A stretch of 9,371 nucleotides of DNA from Lachnospiraceae bacterium (lineage in GTDB: Bacteria; Bacillota; Clostridia; Lachnospirales; Lachnospiraceae): assembly GCA_020860745.1 (NCBI GenBank), contig JAJBTR010000356.1, forward strand, positions 1 to 9,371. Reading direction: 5' to 3'. Below the pieces are notes generated by a model. The model was given only the letters and a program-made list of their open reading frames with translations, searched no databases and was not told the origin of the DNA. Below, one piece after another: positions 1 through 6,287 of this stretch. The number at the start of each line of letters is the position of its first letter. Position 1 is the first letter of the stretch. Made by a program: the position numbers and the translations under genes.

Positions 1-780
1 CTTTGATACCGGAGCGGGCGCGGCGTGGTTCTGACAAATGACGGTATGGAATTCTTGCCGTATGCCAGAGATATTTACAGCAAATACCAGGCGCTTTTGG
101 GAAAATATGGGAAAAACGGTACATACAAAAAGAAATTCGGCGTGTCTTCACAACACTATTCTTTTGCGGTGAAAGCCTTTGTGGATATGGCGAAAGATTA
201 TGATATGTCGCAGTATGAGTTTGCAATTCGGGAGACAATGACCAGAGAGGTGATTCGGGATGTCAGTACAATGAGAAGCGAAATCGGCATTTTATACCTT
301 TCGGATTTCAATCGCAAGGCTATGACCAGACTGATGAAATCGGCCAATCTGGAATTTCATCGTCTTGTAGACTGCCGCGCATATGTTTATTTGTGGAAGC
401 ATCATCCCCTTGCAACGGAGGAGAGTATCGGGATGGAGCAGCTGGCAGACTATCCCTGCCTGTCTTTTGAGCAGGGGAGTGACAGCACATTTTATCTTGC
501 TGAGGAAGTGCTCGTGGCGAATGAATATGCACAGAGTATCAAGGCCAATGATCGGGGAACGATGCTGAACCTGATGGTTGGCCTGAATGGCTATACCTTA
601 TGCTCCGGCATTATCTGCGAAGAGTTGAATGGTGACGATTTTGTGGCAGTGCCTTTCAGAGAAAAAGAAGAAGCGGAAGACACGATGGAGATTGGTTATG
701 TCATGTTGAAAAATATGGTTTTGAGTCCTGTCGGAGAGAAGTATGTCGCCGCGATCAAAAAGTATCTTCGGGATATATAG
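1..780 (+). CDS. LysR-type transcriptional regulator, 5' end off window (frame broken at the edge)
   Basis: The visible protein is the end of a LysR winged-helix domain followed by a whole effector-binding domain. The motif RSGRGVVLTNDGMEFLPYAR matches the family's conserved wing and start of the linker helix, and about 230 residues of substrate-binding-like sequence follow, ending in KYLRDI. LysR proteins bind DNA as tetramers and respond to a small ligand; here the ligand is unknown. The gene is 70 bp upstream of the GshA-type ligase on the same strand, so it probably belongs to or controls that cluster, although LysR genes are more often divergent. The recognition helix lies outside the window. 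In frame, codon 4-6 is TGA, just before the conserved RSGRG. Either the gene carries a nonsense or frameshift lesion, or translation begins at GTG 25, which would leave no complete DNA-binding domain. Family assignment is firm; integrity is not. Confidence 0.8.
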
Positions 781-837
781 GGTGAGCTGTTGCCTTACCA
801 TCGATTTGGAGAACGAAAATATGAACTGTCAGGACAG

Positions 838-844
838 AAGGGAG
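838..844 (+). promoter_or_regulatory. Ribosome binding site that sets the gshA start
   Basis: AAGGGAG lies 6 nt before ATG 851. Two other in-frame ATGs exist upstream (743 and 821). The one at 743 overlaps the end of the LysR gene and lacks a comparable site; the one at 821 has only GGAG at 808-811. The conserved family sequence begins shortly after residue 1 of the 851 start, so 851 is preferred. Confidence 0.6.
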
Positions 845-850
845 AGTGCT

Positions 851-2236
851 ATGGGTTTTCTGCCGGATGAGAGAAAATTAAAAAAATATATTTCCGGGGG
901 AGAGTTCGGTTTGGAAAAGGAGAGCCTTCGCGTGGATCAACACGGTTATCTTTCACACACGCCGCATCCCTTCCCTGACGACAGTCGGATTGACCGTGAC
1001 TTCTGTGAAAATCAGGTGGAACTGATTACCGGGGTAAACGACAGTATTGAAGATGTGTGGTCGGAGCTGGCCGGACTGTATCGGGAAACGGCGGATCGGC
1101 TGTTAGAGTTGGAGACAGGCAGGGAGTATCTCTGGCCTTTTTCGAATCCCCCTTATGTCCGCGGAGAGGCGGATATACCGATTGCAAACTTTACCGGAAG
1201 ACAGGCGGGAAAGGGAGTATACCGGGAGTATCTGGCGGGAAAGTACGGGAAGAGGAAAATGCTGTACTCCGGAATCCACTATAACTTTTCTTTTCCGGAG
1301 GATTTGCTGCGGGAGGATTTCGCCTGTCGCGGGAAGAAAAAAGCTGTAATTGAGACGGAGAGGAATCTTGTATCCAATGATAAACGGGAGAAGGCTGATT
1401 CACGCGAAAAAAATTGTGCAGCCGGAGAGAAAGAACAGGAATTTCGGGAATACAAGGATCAGATATATCTGGAACTGGGGAAAAAAGCGGTCAAATACAG
1501 TTGGCTTATCGTGTATCTGACGGCAGCCAGCCCTGTTCTGGACGGTTCTTATTACCGGGTGGGAGATCTGGATGAGACGGTTGTGAGCCGATATGCTTCC
1601 CCGCGCTGCAGTGAGATCGGTTATTGGAACTCCTTTGTGCCGATTCTGGATTTTTCGTCCCTGGATGCTTATGCGGACAGTATCGACGGGTATGTGAAGA
1701 ACCGGATGATCACGGCGTCTACGGAACTCTACTATCCCGTGCGCCTGAAAGCCCGCGGTGAAAATACCACTGACAATCTCAGAAAAAACGGCGTCAGCCA
1801 TGTGGAACTGCGGATGTTGGATTTAAACCCACTTTGTCCTGTGGGAATCCGGCGGCAGGATCTACGGTTTATTCATCTGCTTCTGGTTTGGCTGATGCTT
1901 CAGGAGGACGAGATGCTTGGAACAATGGAGCAGAACATCGCGATTCGTAATATGAAAGAAGCGGCGCGTTTTTCGCCGGACGAGATTCAGATTGAGTTTG
2001 GGTGGCACCAGAGCCGGTCGGTGCGGGAAGCTGCTGCGGAGATTCTGGATGCGATGGAAGAAACCCTGCCGGAGTATTTTGCCGGGCAGGAAGATGTGGT
2101 TCGGGAGTGTCTGGCTTTCCAGCGGGAAAAAGTGGAGGATCCGTCCAAACGATATGCGGCGCAGGTTCGGGAGCGATTTCAGAAAGGGTATGTGAAGAAA
2201 GGCATTCGTCTTGCGGAAGGATATTGTCATGTGTGA
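851..2236 (+). CDS. gshA: Glutamate-cysteine ligase, GshA type
   Basis: This is the ATP-dependent ligase that joins the γ-carboxyl of glutamate to cysteine, giving γ-glutamylcysteine in the cytosol. From ATG 851 it encodes 461 residues. Family blocks in order are GLEKESLRV (about 20-28), DFCENQVELITGV, a WPFSNPPY block matching the WPLSMPCY of E. coli GshA, LYSGIHYNFSFP (matching SGVHYNFSLP), YRVGDLDETVVSRYASPRC, and STELYYPVRLK followed by HVELRMLDLNPLCPVGI. It resembles the proteobacterial GshA and the N-terminal ligase half of GshF rather than the plant or EgtA type. It is shorter than E. coli GshA (518 residues) and lacks a fused ATP-grasp glutathione synthetase domain. A lysine/glutamate-rich insertion sits at about residues 157-195. 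Its last 8 bp overlap the next gene, so the two are probably translationally coupled. The family is certain; the final pathway product is inferred. Confidence 0.9.
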   Translation: MGFLPDERKLKKYISGGEFGLEKESLRVDQHGYLSHTPHPFPDDSRIDRDFCENQVELITGVNDSIEDVWSELAGLYRETADRLLELETGREYLWPFSNPPYVRGEADIPIANFTGRQAGKGVYREYLAGKYGKRKMLYSGIHYNFSFPEDLLREDFACRGKKKAVIETERNLVSNDKREKADSREKNCAAGEKEQEFREYKDQIYLELGKKAVKYSWLIVYLTAASPVLDGSYYRVGDLDETVVSRYASPRCSEIGYWNSFVPILDFSSLDAYADSIDGYVKNRMITASTELYYPVRLKARGENTTDNLRKNGVSHVELRMLDLNPLCPVGIRRQDLRFIHLLLVWLMLQEDEMLGTMEQNIAIRNMKEAARFSPDEIQIEFGWHQSRSVREAAAEILDAMEETLPEYFAGQEDVVRECLAFQREKVEDPSKRYAAQVRERFQKGYVKKGIRLAEGYCHV

Positions 2237-2999
2237 ATTATTCGGCGTGTGTGCGCGCCAACCGGTTGAGTGCCGGGATGATCTGAAAGAATTTTACCGT
2301 CACAGCTGCCGGCACCCGAACGGATGGGGGTTGGCGATTCTGGACGGAAACAGTGCGGTTATAGAAAAAGAGCCGTTGGAGGCAGACAAAAGCAGTTATC
2401 TTCATGAGAGGCTGACGGTTCCGGTGGAGGGAAAGCTGATTCTGGCGCATATCCGTTATGCGACCATCGGAAATGTGGAGTATAAAAACTGTCATCCGTT
2501 TTCGGGCGTGGACTGTACCGGGCGGCGGTGGACACTGATTCATAATGGGACGATTTTTGAATATGATCCGCTGAACCGCTATGTGGAACGACAGGTCGGA
2601 GATACGGACAGTGAACGGATTTTTCTCTTCCTTTTGGATGAGGTGAATCGTAGGATGCGGTCGGAAGGGAAACTGGATGCGGAGAAACGTTTTCAACTGC
2701 TGGATGAGTTGGTTGCCGACATGGCGAAGGGAAATAAGCTGAATCTGATCATCAGCGATGGAGAATATATGTATGTGCATACTAACTATGAGAATTCCCT
2801 GTGTTTTCGGAAGCAGAAGAGCCAGGTGTTTTTTTCCACGGAACCGCTGGGGCGGGATCTGTGGGAGCCTGTGCCGATGACCACGCTTCTGGCCTGGCGG
2901 AACGGGGAGCTTGTCTATACCGGAACGAATCATGGTCAGGTGTTTGAGGATAATGAGGAAAATATGAAATTCCTGTATCAGATTTTCTCAAGCCTGTGA
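2229..2999 (+). CDS. Class II glutamine amidotransferase (YafJ/EgtC-like)
   Basis: The protein has 256 residues from ATG 2229. That start is preceded by GGAAGGA at 2215-2221 and places a cysteine directly after the initiator Met (MCELFGV), which becomes the N-terminal nucleophile of class II (Ntn) amidotransferases. Other family marks are RHPNGWGLAILDG, the arginine block LILAHIRYATIG, HNGTIFEY (oxyanion Asn-Gly) and GDTDSERIF. The fold hydrolyses a γ-glutamyl amide: free glutamine in most members, a γ-glutamyl-linked sulfoxide intermediate in EgtC of ergothioneine biosynthesis. No fused synthetase or ammonia-acceptor domain is present, as in YafJ and EgtC. It overlaps the end of gshA and lies upstream of a second ligase, so action on a γ-glutamyl-thiol compound is a reasonable inference. 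No EgtB or EgtD homologue is in the window, so ergothioneine synthesis itself is not supported. Confidence 0.9.
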   Translation: MCELFGVCARQPVECRDDLKEFYRHSCRHPNGWGLAILDGNSAVIEKEPLEADKSSYLHERLTVPVEGKLILAHIRYATIGNVEYKNCHPFSGVDCTGRRWTLIHNGTIFEYDPLNRYVERQVGDTDSERIFLFLLDEVNRRMRSEGKLDAEKRFQLLDELVADMAKGNKLNLIISDGEYMYVHTNYENSLCFRKQKSQVFFSTEPLGRDLWEPVPMTTLLAWRNGELVYTGTNHGQVFEDNEENMKFLYQIFSSL

Positions 3000-3180
3000 G
3001 AGCTTCAATCCATTTGCTGCGTTATGCTTTTTGGTGGGTTATTTATTACATGAATGTAGGCGGCAGACTGATTGTCAATCTGAGATTCGATGTATATGCG
3101 AAAATAATATAAATCATTTTGTATAGGAAACAGGAAAGAAAAGCTGGTTTTCCGAATTTACGGCGGATGGGAGGATCCCC

Positions 3181-4572
3181 ATGATAGATGAAAAGGCGGT
3201 GCGGGAGCACCTGTATCAGAAATACATAGAACCGACAAAAAAAGAACGGGAACTTTATATCGGCATTGAACTGGAACTGCCCATTGTGAATCTGGACAGA
3301 GAAGCGGTGGATTTTTCCAAAGTCCATCAGGCGGCAAAGGAATTTGCCGATCATTTTCAATTCCGCCCGACCGGGTGGGATGACGAGGGACATATGTACG
3401 CTGCCGAATGTCCGAAGACTGGGGATATTCTCTCTTTTGACTGTTCTTATAATAATCTGGAGCTTTCCATGGGACGGGAAAAGGAGCTTCATACGCTGAA
3501 TGAACGTTTCCACAGATATTATCGCTATCTGAATACGCTTTTCGGGCGTTTTCATTATACACTGACCGGGATGGGAATCAATCCGTACCGGATTTATAAT
3601 CATAATGTCCCTATTGAAAACGGACGATACCGGATGCTTTTTCACCATCTGAGCCTTCGGGACAAATATCAGCAGGAAGAGCCGATGTATTTTCATGAAT
3701 ATCCGGCGTTTGGAACGTTCTGCAGCGCTTCACAGGTGCAGTTGGATGTGAGTTATGAAGAACTGTTGCTGACCATGAATGTATTTTCACGCCTGGAACC
3801 GCTGACTGCGCTCCTTTTCGGCAACTCTGTTCTTTTGGAGGAACATGAAGATCTGCTCTGCAGCCGGGATATGCTTTGGGAAAACAGTTCGCAGGGAATC
3901 AACCCTCACAACATCGGCATGTTTGACTGTCAGTTTGATACGGTAGATGATTTATTGTCTTACATAGAGTCTACAAGTATTTACTGTGTTGAGCGAGAGG
4001 AAAAATATATCAATTTCCGGCCTGTGTGCGTCAGGGATTATTTCCAAAGAGAATCGGTTCGGGGAGAATACTTTGCGGACGGCGGTTATCATGGGATTGA
4101 TGTGATTCCGCAGATTGAGGATCTGGCCTGGCTGCGGACATTTAAGTTTGAGGATCTGACATTCCGCGGAACGGTAGAGTTTCGGAGCGCGTGCTGTCAG
4201 CCGGCTTCCGACAGCCTGGCGGTGGCGGCTTTTTACGTGGGACTTAAGGAAAAATTATCGGAGCTTTCCGGCATTCTGGCGAATGACCATGTGATCTATC
4301 ACCATGGCTATAATCAGATGGAACTTCGGAAACTTTTTGTGAAAAGAGATCTGCCGGGATTTGTGGATGCCGACCATCTGTATCATCTGGTCGGCCGGAT
4401 CGTGAAGCTGGCAGAGGAGGGGCTGCGGGAGAGAGGGTTTGGCGAGGAATGTTATCTGGAGCCTCTGTATCAACGCGTAAAATCGAGAGAGAATCCGGCA
4501 AGGCGTATGCTGCGGGAACGTGACGCCGGGAGAAGTATGGAGGAGATTATTCTGGAATACCGGGAATTGTGA
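3181..4572 (+). CDS. Glutamate-cysteine ligase-like carboxylate-amine ligase (GCS2/EgtA type)
   Basis: This 463-residue protein belongs to the GCS2 group (plant GCL, EgtA and YbdK-like ligases) rather than the GshA group. Visible marks are YIGIELELPIVN (about 26-37, the metal/ATP-binding glutamates), FCSASQVQLDVSYEELLLTMNV (the family's ASxQVxxD block), a conserved ALLFGNS segment, NFRPVCVRDYF, and FRGTVEFRSACCQP near the C-terminal active-site arginine. The expected reaction is ATP-dependent γ-glutamyl amide formation, with cysteine or another amine as acceptor. GGGAGGA lies about 7 nt before ATG 3181. The gene follows the amidotransferase by 181 bp. That gap is A+T-rich with no gene, no convincing promoter and no terminator, so readthrough from the upstream genes is possible. 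Two different ligase families side by side is unusual, and this one may use a different acceptor from its neighbour. Confidence 0.82.
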   Translation: MIDEKAVREHLYQKYIEPTKKERELYIGIELELPIVNLDREAVDFSKVHQAAKEFADHFQFRPTGWDDEGHMYAAECPKTGDILSFDCSYNNLELSMGREKELHTLNERFHRYYRYLNTLFGRFHYTLTGMGINPYRIYNHNVPIENGRYRMLFHHLSLRDKYQQEEPMYFHEYPAFGTFCSASQVQLDVSYEELLLTMNVFSRLEPLTALLFGNSVLLEEHEDLLCSRDMLWENSSQGINPHNIGMFDCQFDTVDDLLSYIESTSIYCVEREEKYINFRPVCVRDYFQRESVRGEYFADGGYHGIDVIPQIEDLAWLRTFKFEDLTFRGTVEFRSACCQPASDSLAVAAFYVGLKEKLSELSGILANDHVIYHHGYNQMELRKLFVKRDLPGFVDADHLYHLVGRIVKLAEEGLRERGFGEECYLEPLYQRVKSRENPARRMLRERDAGRSMEEIILEYREL

Positions 4573-4637
4573 GCGCAAAGTGTAGAAAAGCTCATTGAAC
4601 GGAAATTGAGTGGATTTTGACTTTTTTTGAAAATCTG

Positions 4638-4666
4638 TTGATTTTCCTTGCTTGATTGCATATAAT
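4638..4666 (+). promoter_or_regulatory. σ70-type promoter of the type III antitoxin RNA
   Basis: TTGATT (4638-4643) and TATAAT (4661-4666) are separated by 17 bp, the ideal spacing, with a perfect -10 box. Transcription would start at about 4672-4674, exactly at the first antitoxin repeat. This is the normal arrangement in toxIN loci. Confidence 0.85.
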
Positions 4667-4672
4667 AGATAT

Positions 4673-4782
4673 AGTTAACAGCGGGTGTATCTCAGCCCTG
4701 AATGAGAAAGTTATAAAGCGGGTTTCTCTTGACCCATATGCAAGAAAGTTACGAGAGAGTGTTTCGCCGCTCTGAGTGCGAT
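4673..4782 (+). repeat. Three tandem 36-38 nt imperfect direct repeats
   Basis: Units are 4673-4708, 4709-4746 and 4747-4782. They share AGTTA at the 5' end, a purine-rich stem 1, a T-rich loop, and a closing stem 2. Primary sequence diverges strongly between units, so a search for exact repeats would miss them. The shared feature is register and secondary structure. Confidence 0.85.
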
Positions 4783-4788
4783 AGTAAC

Positions 4789-4822
4789 AGCGGAGGCAGG
4801 GCAACCTGTTTCCGTTTGTTTT
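4789..4822 (+). terminator. Intrinsic terminator between antitoxin RNA and toxin gene
   Basis: CGGAGGCAGG (4791-4800), loop GCAA (4801-4804) and CCTGTTTCCG (4805-4814) form a continuous 10-bp stem with two G-U pairs. It extends by two more pairs outward and is followed by TTTGTTTT. As in known type III loci, it would let most transcripts end after the antitoxin and a minority read through into the toxin, setting RNA excess. Confidence 0.85.
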
Positions 4823-4910
4823 ATGCGCAGAGCCGCGATAATGTTTTACTGAATGTTGCGAAAGAAAGATAAGGCTATAGGTTGTCTGAATGATAGAGGG
4901 AGAAAAGAGA

Positions 4911-5393
4911 ATGGACAACATTAAGTTATACCGGGTATCGGCTGCTTATATAGATTATTTATTGCCGTATGCACCGCATCTGTATCATAACAGCCAGAAA
5001 GGGCAACAGAATGAAAGGGCTTACATAGGAGTCGTGCTGCATATTCATGGTCTGGATTATTTTGCTCCGCTCTCCTCTTTTAAGGAAAAGCATCGGCGGA
5101 TGCCAGAAGGGCTGGATTTTGTAAAAATCAAGAATTATGCAGTTATCAACCTTAATAATATGTTTCCGGTTCCGGCTGGAAGCTATACATATGTTGATAT
5201 TTCAAAGGAACGCAATCCGCAGTACAAGGCGCTTCTGTTGGCAGAATATCGATACATAAAGTCTATACAGGAGAAAATCAGAAAAAATGCTTTGAATTTA
5301 TATCGCCTGAAAGTCAAAGGAGAGCGGTCTGCTCTGACAAAGAGGTGTAATGATTTTCTGCAGCTCGAAGAACTCTGTGAAAAATATAAATAG
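4911..5393 (+). CDS. toxN: Type III toxin endoribonuclease, ToxN/AbiQ family
   Basis: This 160-residue protein matches the ToxN/AbiQ/CptN family (P. atrosepticum ToxN is 171 residues). The N-terminus has the LYRVSAAYIDYL block (6-17). It is followed by AYIGVVLHIHGLDYFAPLSS (37-56), matching the family core AFIGIVLEIQGHKYLAPLTS; INLNNMFPVP (79-88); a helical LLAEYRYIKSIQEKI segment; and a C-terminal CNDFLQLEE block, where ToxN has CNFSLLEE. The S-S-x-K at 55-58 corresponds to the active-site strand of the RNase. The enzyme cleaves RNA in A-rich sites and is held inactive in a ring complex with antitoxin pseudoknots. Several family members give phage defence by abortive infection. GAGGGAG at 4896-4902 lies 8 nt before ATG 4911, so this start is chosen over an ATG at 4890. 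Its stop codon lies inside the following terminator stem. Confidence 0.94.
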   Translation: MDNIKLYRVSAAYIDYLLPYAPHLYHNSQKGQQNERAYIGVVLHIHGLDYFAPLSSFKEKHRRMPEGLDFVKIKNYAVINLNNMFPVPAGSYTYVDISKERNPQYKALLLAEYRYIKSIQEKIRKNALNLYRLKVKGERSALTKRCNDFLQLEELCEKYK

Positions 5394-5440
5394 GCAGACG
5401 AAAAGATGGTTCAAAATAGAGCCATCTTTTTGTCTGCCTA
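5391..5440 (+). terminator. Strong terminator hairpin after the toxin gene
   Basis: Arms 5391-5412 and 5419-5440 pair over 22 bp with two G-U wobbles and an AAAATA loop. The 5' arm begins with the toxin's TAG stop. The arms carry A-runs and T-runs inside the stem (AAAAG and CTTTTT), so it can act as a terminator in either direction and insulates the toxin from the convergent hyp operon. Confidence 0.8.
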
Positions 5441-5446
5441 TGATAA

Positions 5447-5578
5447 TCCTTATATTATCTCTGCAATCCGATCTATTTAGACAAGCTGGTGAGCTGCCGA
5501 TACCAGACACGATCCTTTAAAGACAAGCGCATTATGGAGAGGCCGGAGGAGGACTGGATTACTGTTGAGAATAAATGA
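5447..5578 (+). pseudogene. Relic of a large serine recombinase (Recombinase-domain fragment)
   Basis: Frame 5447-5578, ending in TGA, translates to a stretch with CNPIYLDKLVSCRYQTRSF, then KDKRIMERPEEDWITVENK. This is the hallmark segment of the Recombinase domain of large serine integrases (TnpX/Tn4451 and ICE types): NPxYxGKLVxxRxxTxSFKDKR...RPxEEWIxVENTHE. There is no start of its own, no catalytic Ser domain, and the conserved THE after VEN is replaced by K and a stop. Upstream in frame is TAA at 5444. It is therefore a fragment of about 40 residues from a decayed or rearranged element. It fills most of the gap between the toxin terminator and hypB; the rest (5579-5600) holds nothing recognisable. 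Confidence 0.78.
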
Positions 5579-5596
5579 TTTCCTCATAATGGTCTG

Positions 5597-5620
5597 AAAA
5601 GATCTCTTGTTCACGAGATC
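5597..5620 (-). terminator. Terminator-like hairpin at the end of the hyp operon
   Basis: Read on the minus strand, GATCTC (5620-5615) pairs with GAGATC (5606-5601) around an 8-nt loop, and TTTT (5600-5597) follows. The stem overlaps the hypB stop codon. At 6 bp it is short, so termination efficiency is uncertain. Confidence 0.5.
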
Positions 5621-6287
5621 AGCAGTTCCATTCTGCTACTTGGCCGCGCAGCCAATCGCACCAGGCATCCACGCCTTTGCCGGTTTTGGCACAGATGGGG
5701 AAGACAGCCAGGTTGGGATTGCGCATGTGGGCATACTCTACCACCTTGTCCATGTCAAAGTCAAAGTAGGGCAGCACGTCGATCTTGTTGATGATGAGTG
5801 CGTCGCAGACGGTGAAGATCAAGGGGTACTTCAGCGGCTTGTCGTGCCCCTCTGGCACGGAGAGGATCATCACATTCTTTACTGCGCCGGTATCAAATTC
5901 GGCGGGGCACACCAGGTTACCCACGTTCTCCAGAATGGCCAGATCCAGATCATCGGTACCCAGCTCTTTCAGACCTTGTTCGGTCATGCCGGCATCCAGA
6001 TGGCACATACCGCCCGTGTGGAGTTGGATGGCTCGCACGCCGGTATCCGCGATAGTATAGGCGTCCACGGCAGAGTCGATATCCGCCTCCATGACGCCGA
6101 TGCGCAGCTCATCCTTCAGTCGCTCCAGGGTACGGCAGAGGGTGGTGGTTTTGCCGCTGCCGGGAGAGGACATAAGGTTCAGCAGAAAGGTCTTGCTTGC
6201 CTTCAATTCAGTGCGCAGACGGTCAGCCTCCCGGTCGTTGTCAGCGAAAACGCTCTCTTTAATCTCGATGATTTTAATATTACTCAT
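5619..6287 (-). CDS. hypB: HypB nickel-insertion GTPase
   Basis: This 222-residue protein is a SIMIBI-class GTPase that delivers nickel, with HypA, to [NiFe]-hydrogenase or urease precursors. It shows a Walker A motif SSPGSGKTT (40-48), GGMCHLDAGM (Cys95-His96, the metal-binding pair in the G domain), LENVGNLVCP (Cys127, third metal ligand), a guanine-specificity motif NKID (167-170) and CAKTGKG near the end. It has neither the N-terminal CxxCGC motif of E. coli HypB nor a His-rich stretch, so nickel storage at the N-terminus is not expected. AGGAGG (6300-6295) lies 7 nt before the start, and the ATG shares one base with the TGA of the upstream Fe-S gene. It is the last gene of the operon. 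Identification is secure; the nickel client is not visible. Confidence 0.94.
   Translation of the reverse strand: MSNIKIIEIKESVFADNDREADRLRTELKASKTFLLNLMSSPGSGKTTTLCRTLERLKDELRIGVMEADIDSAVDAYTIADTGVRAIQLHTGGMCHLDAGMTEQGLKELGTDDLDLAILENVGNLVCPAEFDTGAVKNVMILSVPEGHDKPLKYPLIFTVCDALIINKIDVLPYFDFDMDKVVEYAHMRNPNLAVFPICAKTGKGVDAWCDWLRGQVAEWNC

Larger units (their letters stand above)
4673..4822 (+). ncRNA. toxI: Type III antitoxin RNA (ToxI-like), three pseudoknot repeats
   Basis: This is a non-coding RNA made of tandem units that bind and inhibit the downstream endoribonuclease. Units start at 4673 (36 nt), 4709 (38 nt) and 4747 (36 nt), each opening with AGTTA; a degenerate fourth unit starts at 4783 (AGTAACAGCGG) and runs into the terminator. 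Each unit can fold as an H-type pseudoknot. In unit 1, GGG 4683-4685 pairs CCC 4696-4698 and TCTCA 4690-4694 pairs TGAGA 4703-4707. In unit 2, GGGT 4720-4723 pairs ACCC 4732-4735 and TCTTG 4727-4731 pairs CAAGA 4741-4745. In unit 3, AGAG 4756-4759 pairs CTCT 4770-4773 and TCGC 4764-4767 pairs GCGA 4778-4781. Pairing is kept while bases change. Repeat length equals that of P. atrosepticum ToxI (36 nt), which has more copies. The toxin presumably cuts the precursor at unit junctions. Confidence 0.92.

Noticed and set aside
743..850. N-terminal extension of the GshA-type ligase from ATG 743
   Set aside because: It would overlap the LysR gene, has no homologous sequence and no ribosome site; ATG 851 with AAGGGAG is better.
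2238..2933. Open frame of 231 codons on the minus strand opposite the amidotransferase
   Set aside because: It is a composition shadow of a gene with intact Ntn-amidotransferase motifs.
3046..3696. Open frame of 216 codons on the minus strand over the second ligase start
   Set aside because: Translation shows no family signature, and the plus-strand ligase accounts for the region.
4592..4630. Terminator after the second ligase gene
   Set aside because: A CTCA/TGAG pairing and a T-run exist, but the stem is only 4-6 bp with a bulge and the T-run is 9 nt away.
4673..4822. CRISPR-like array
   Set aside because: Units are contiguous at 36-38 nt with no spacers, and the repeated property is pseudoknot structure, which fits a type III antitoxin.
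4816..4842. Second promoter for the toxin (TTGTTT with GATAAT)
   Set aside because: Spacing is 15 bp and the -35 lies within the terminator tail; readthrough from the antitoxin promoter is the known arrangement.
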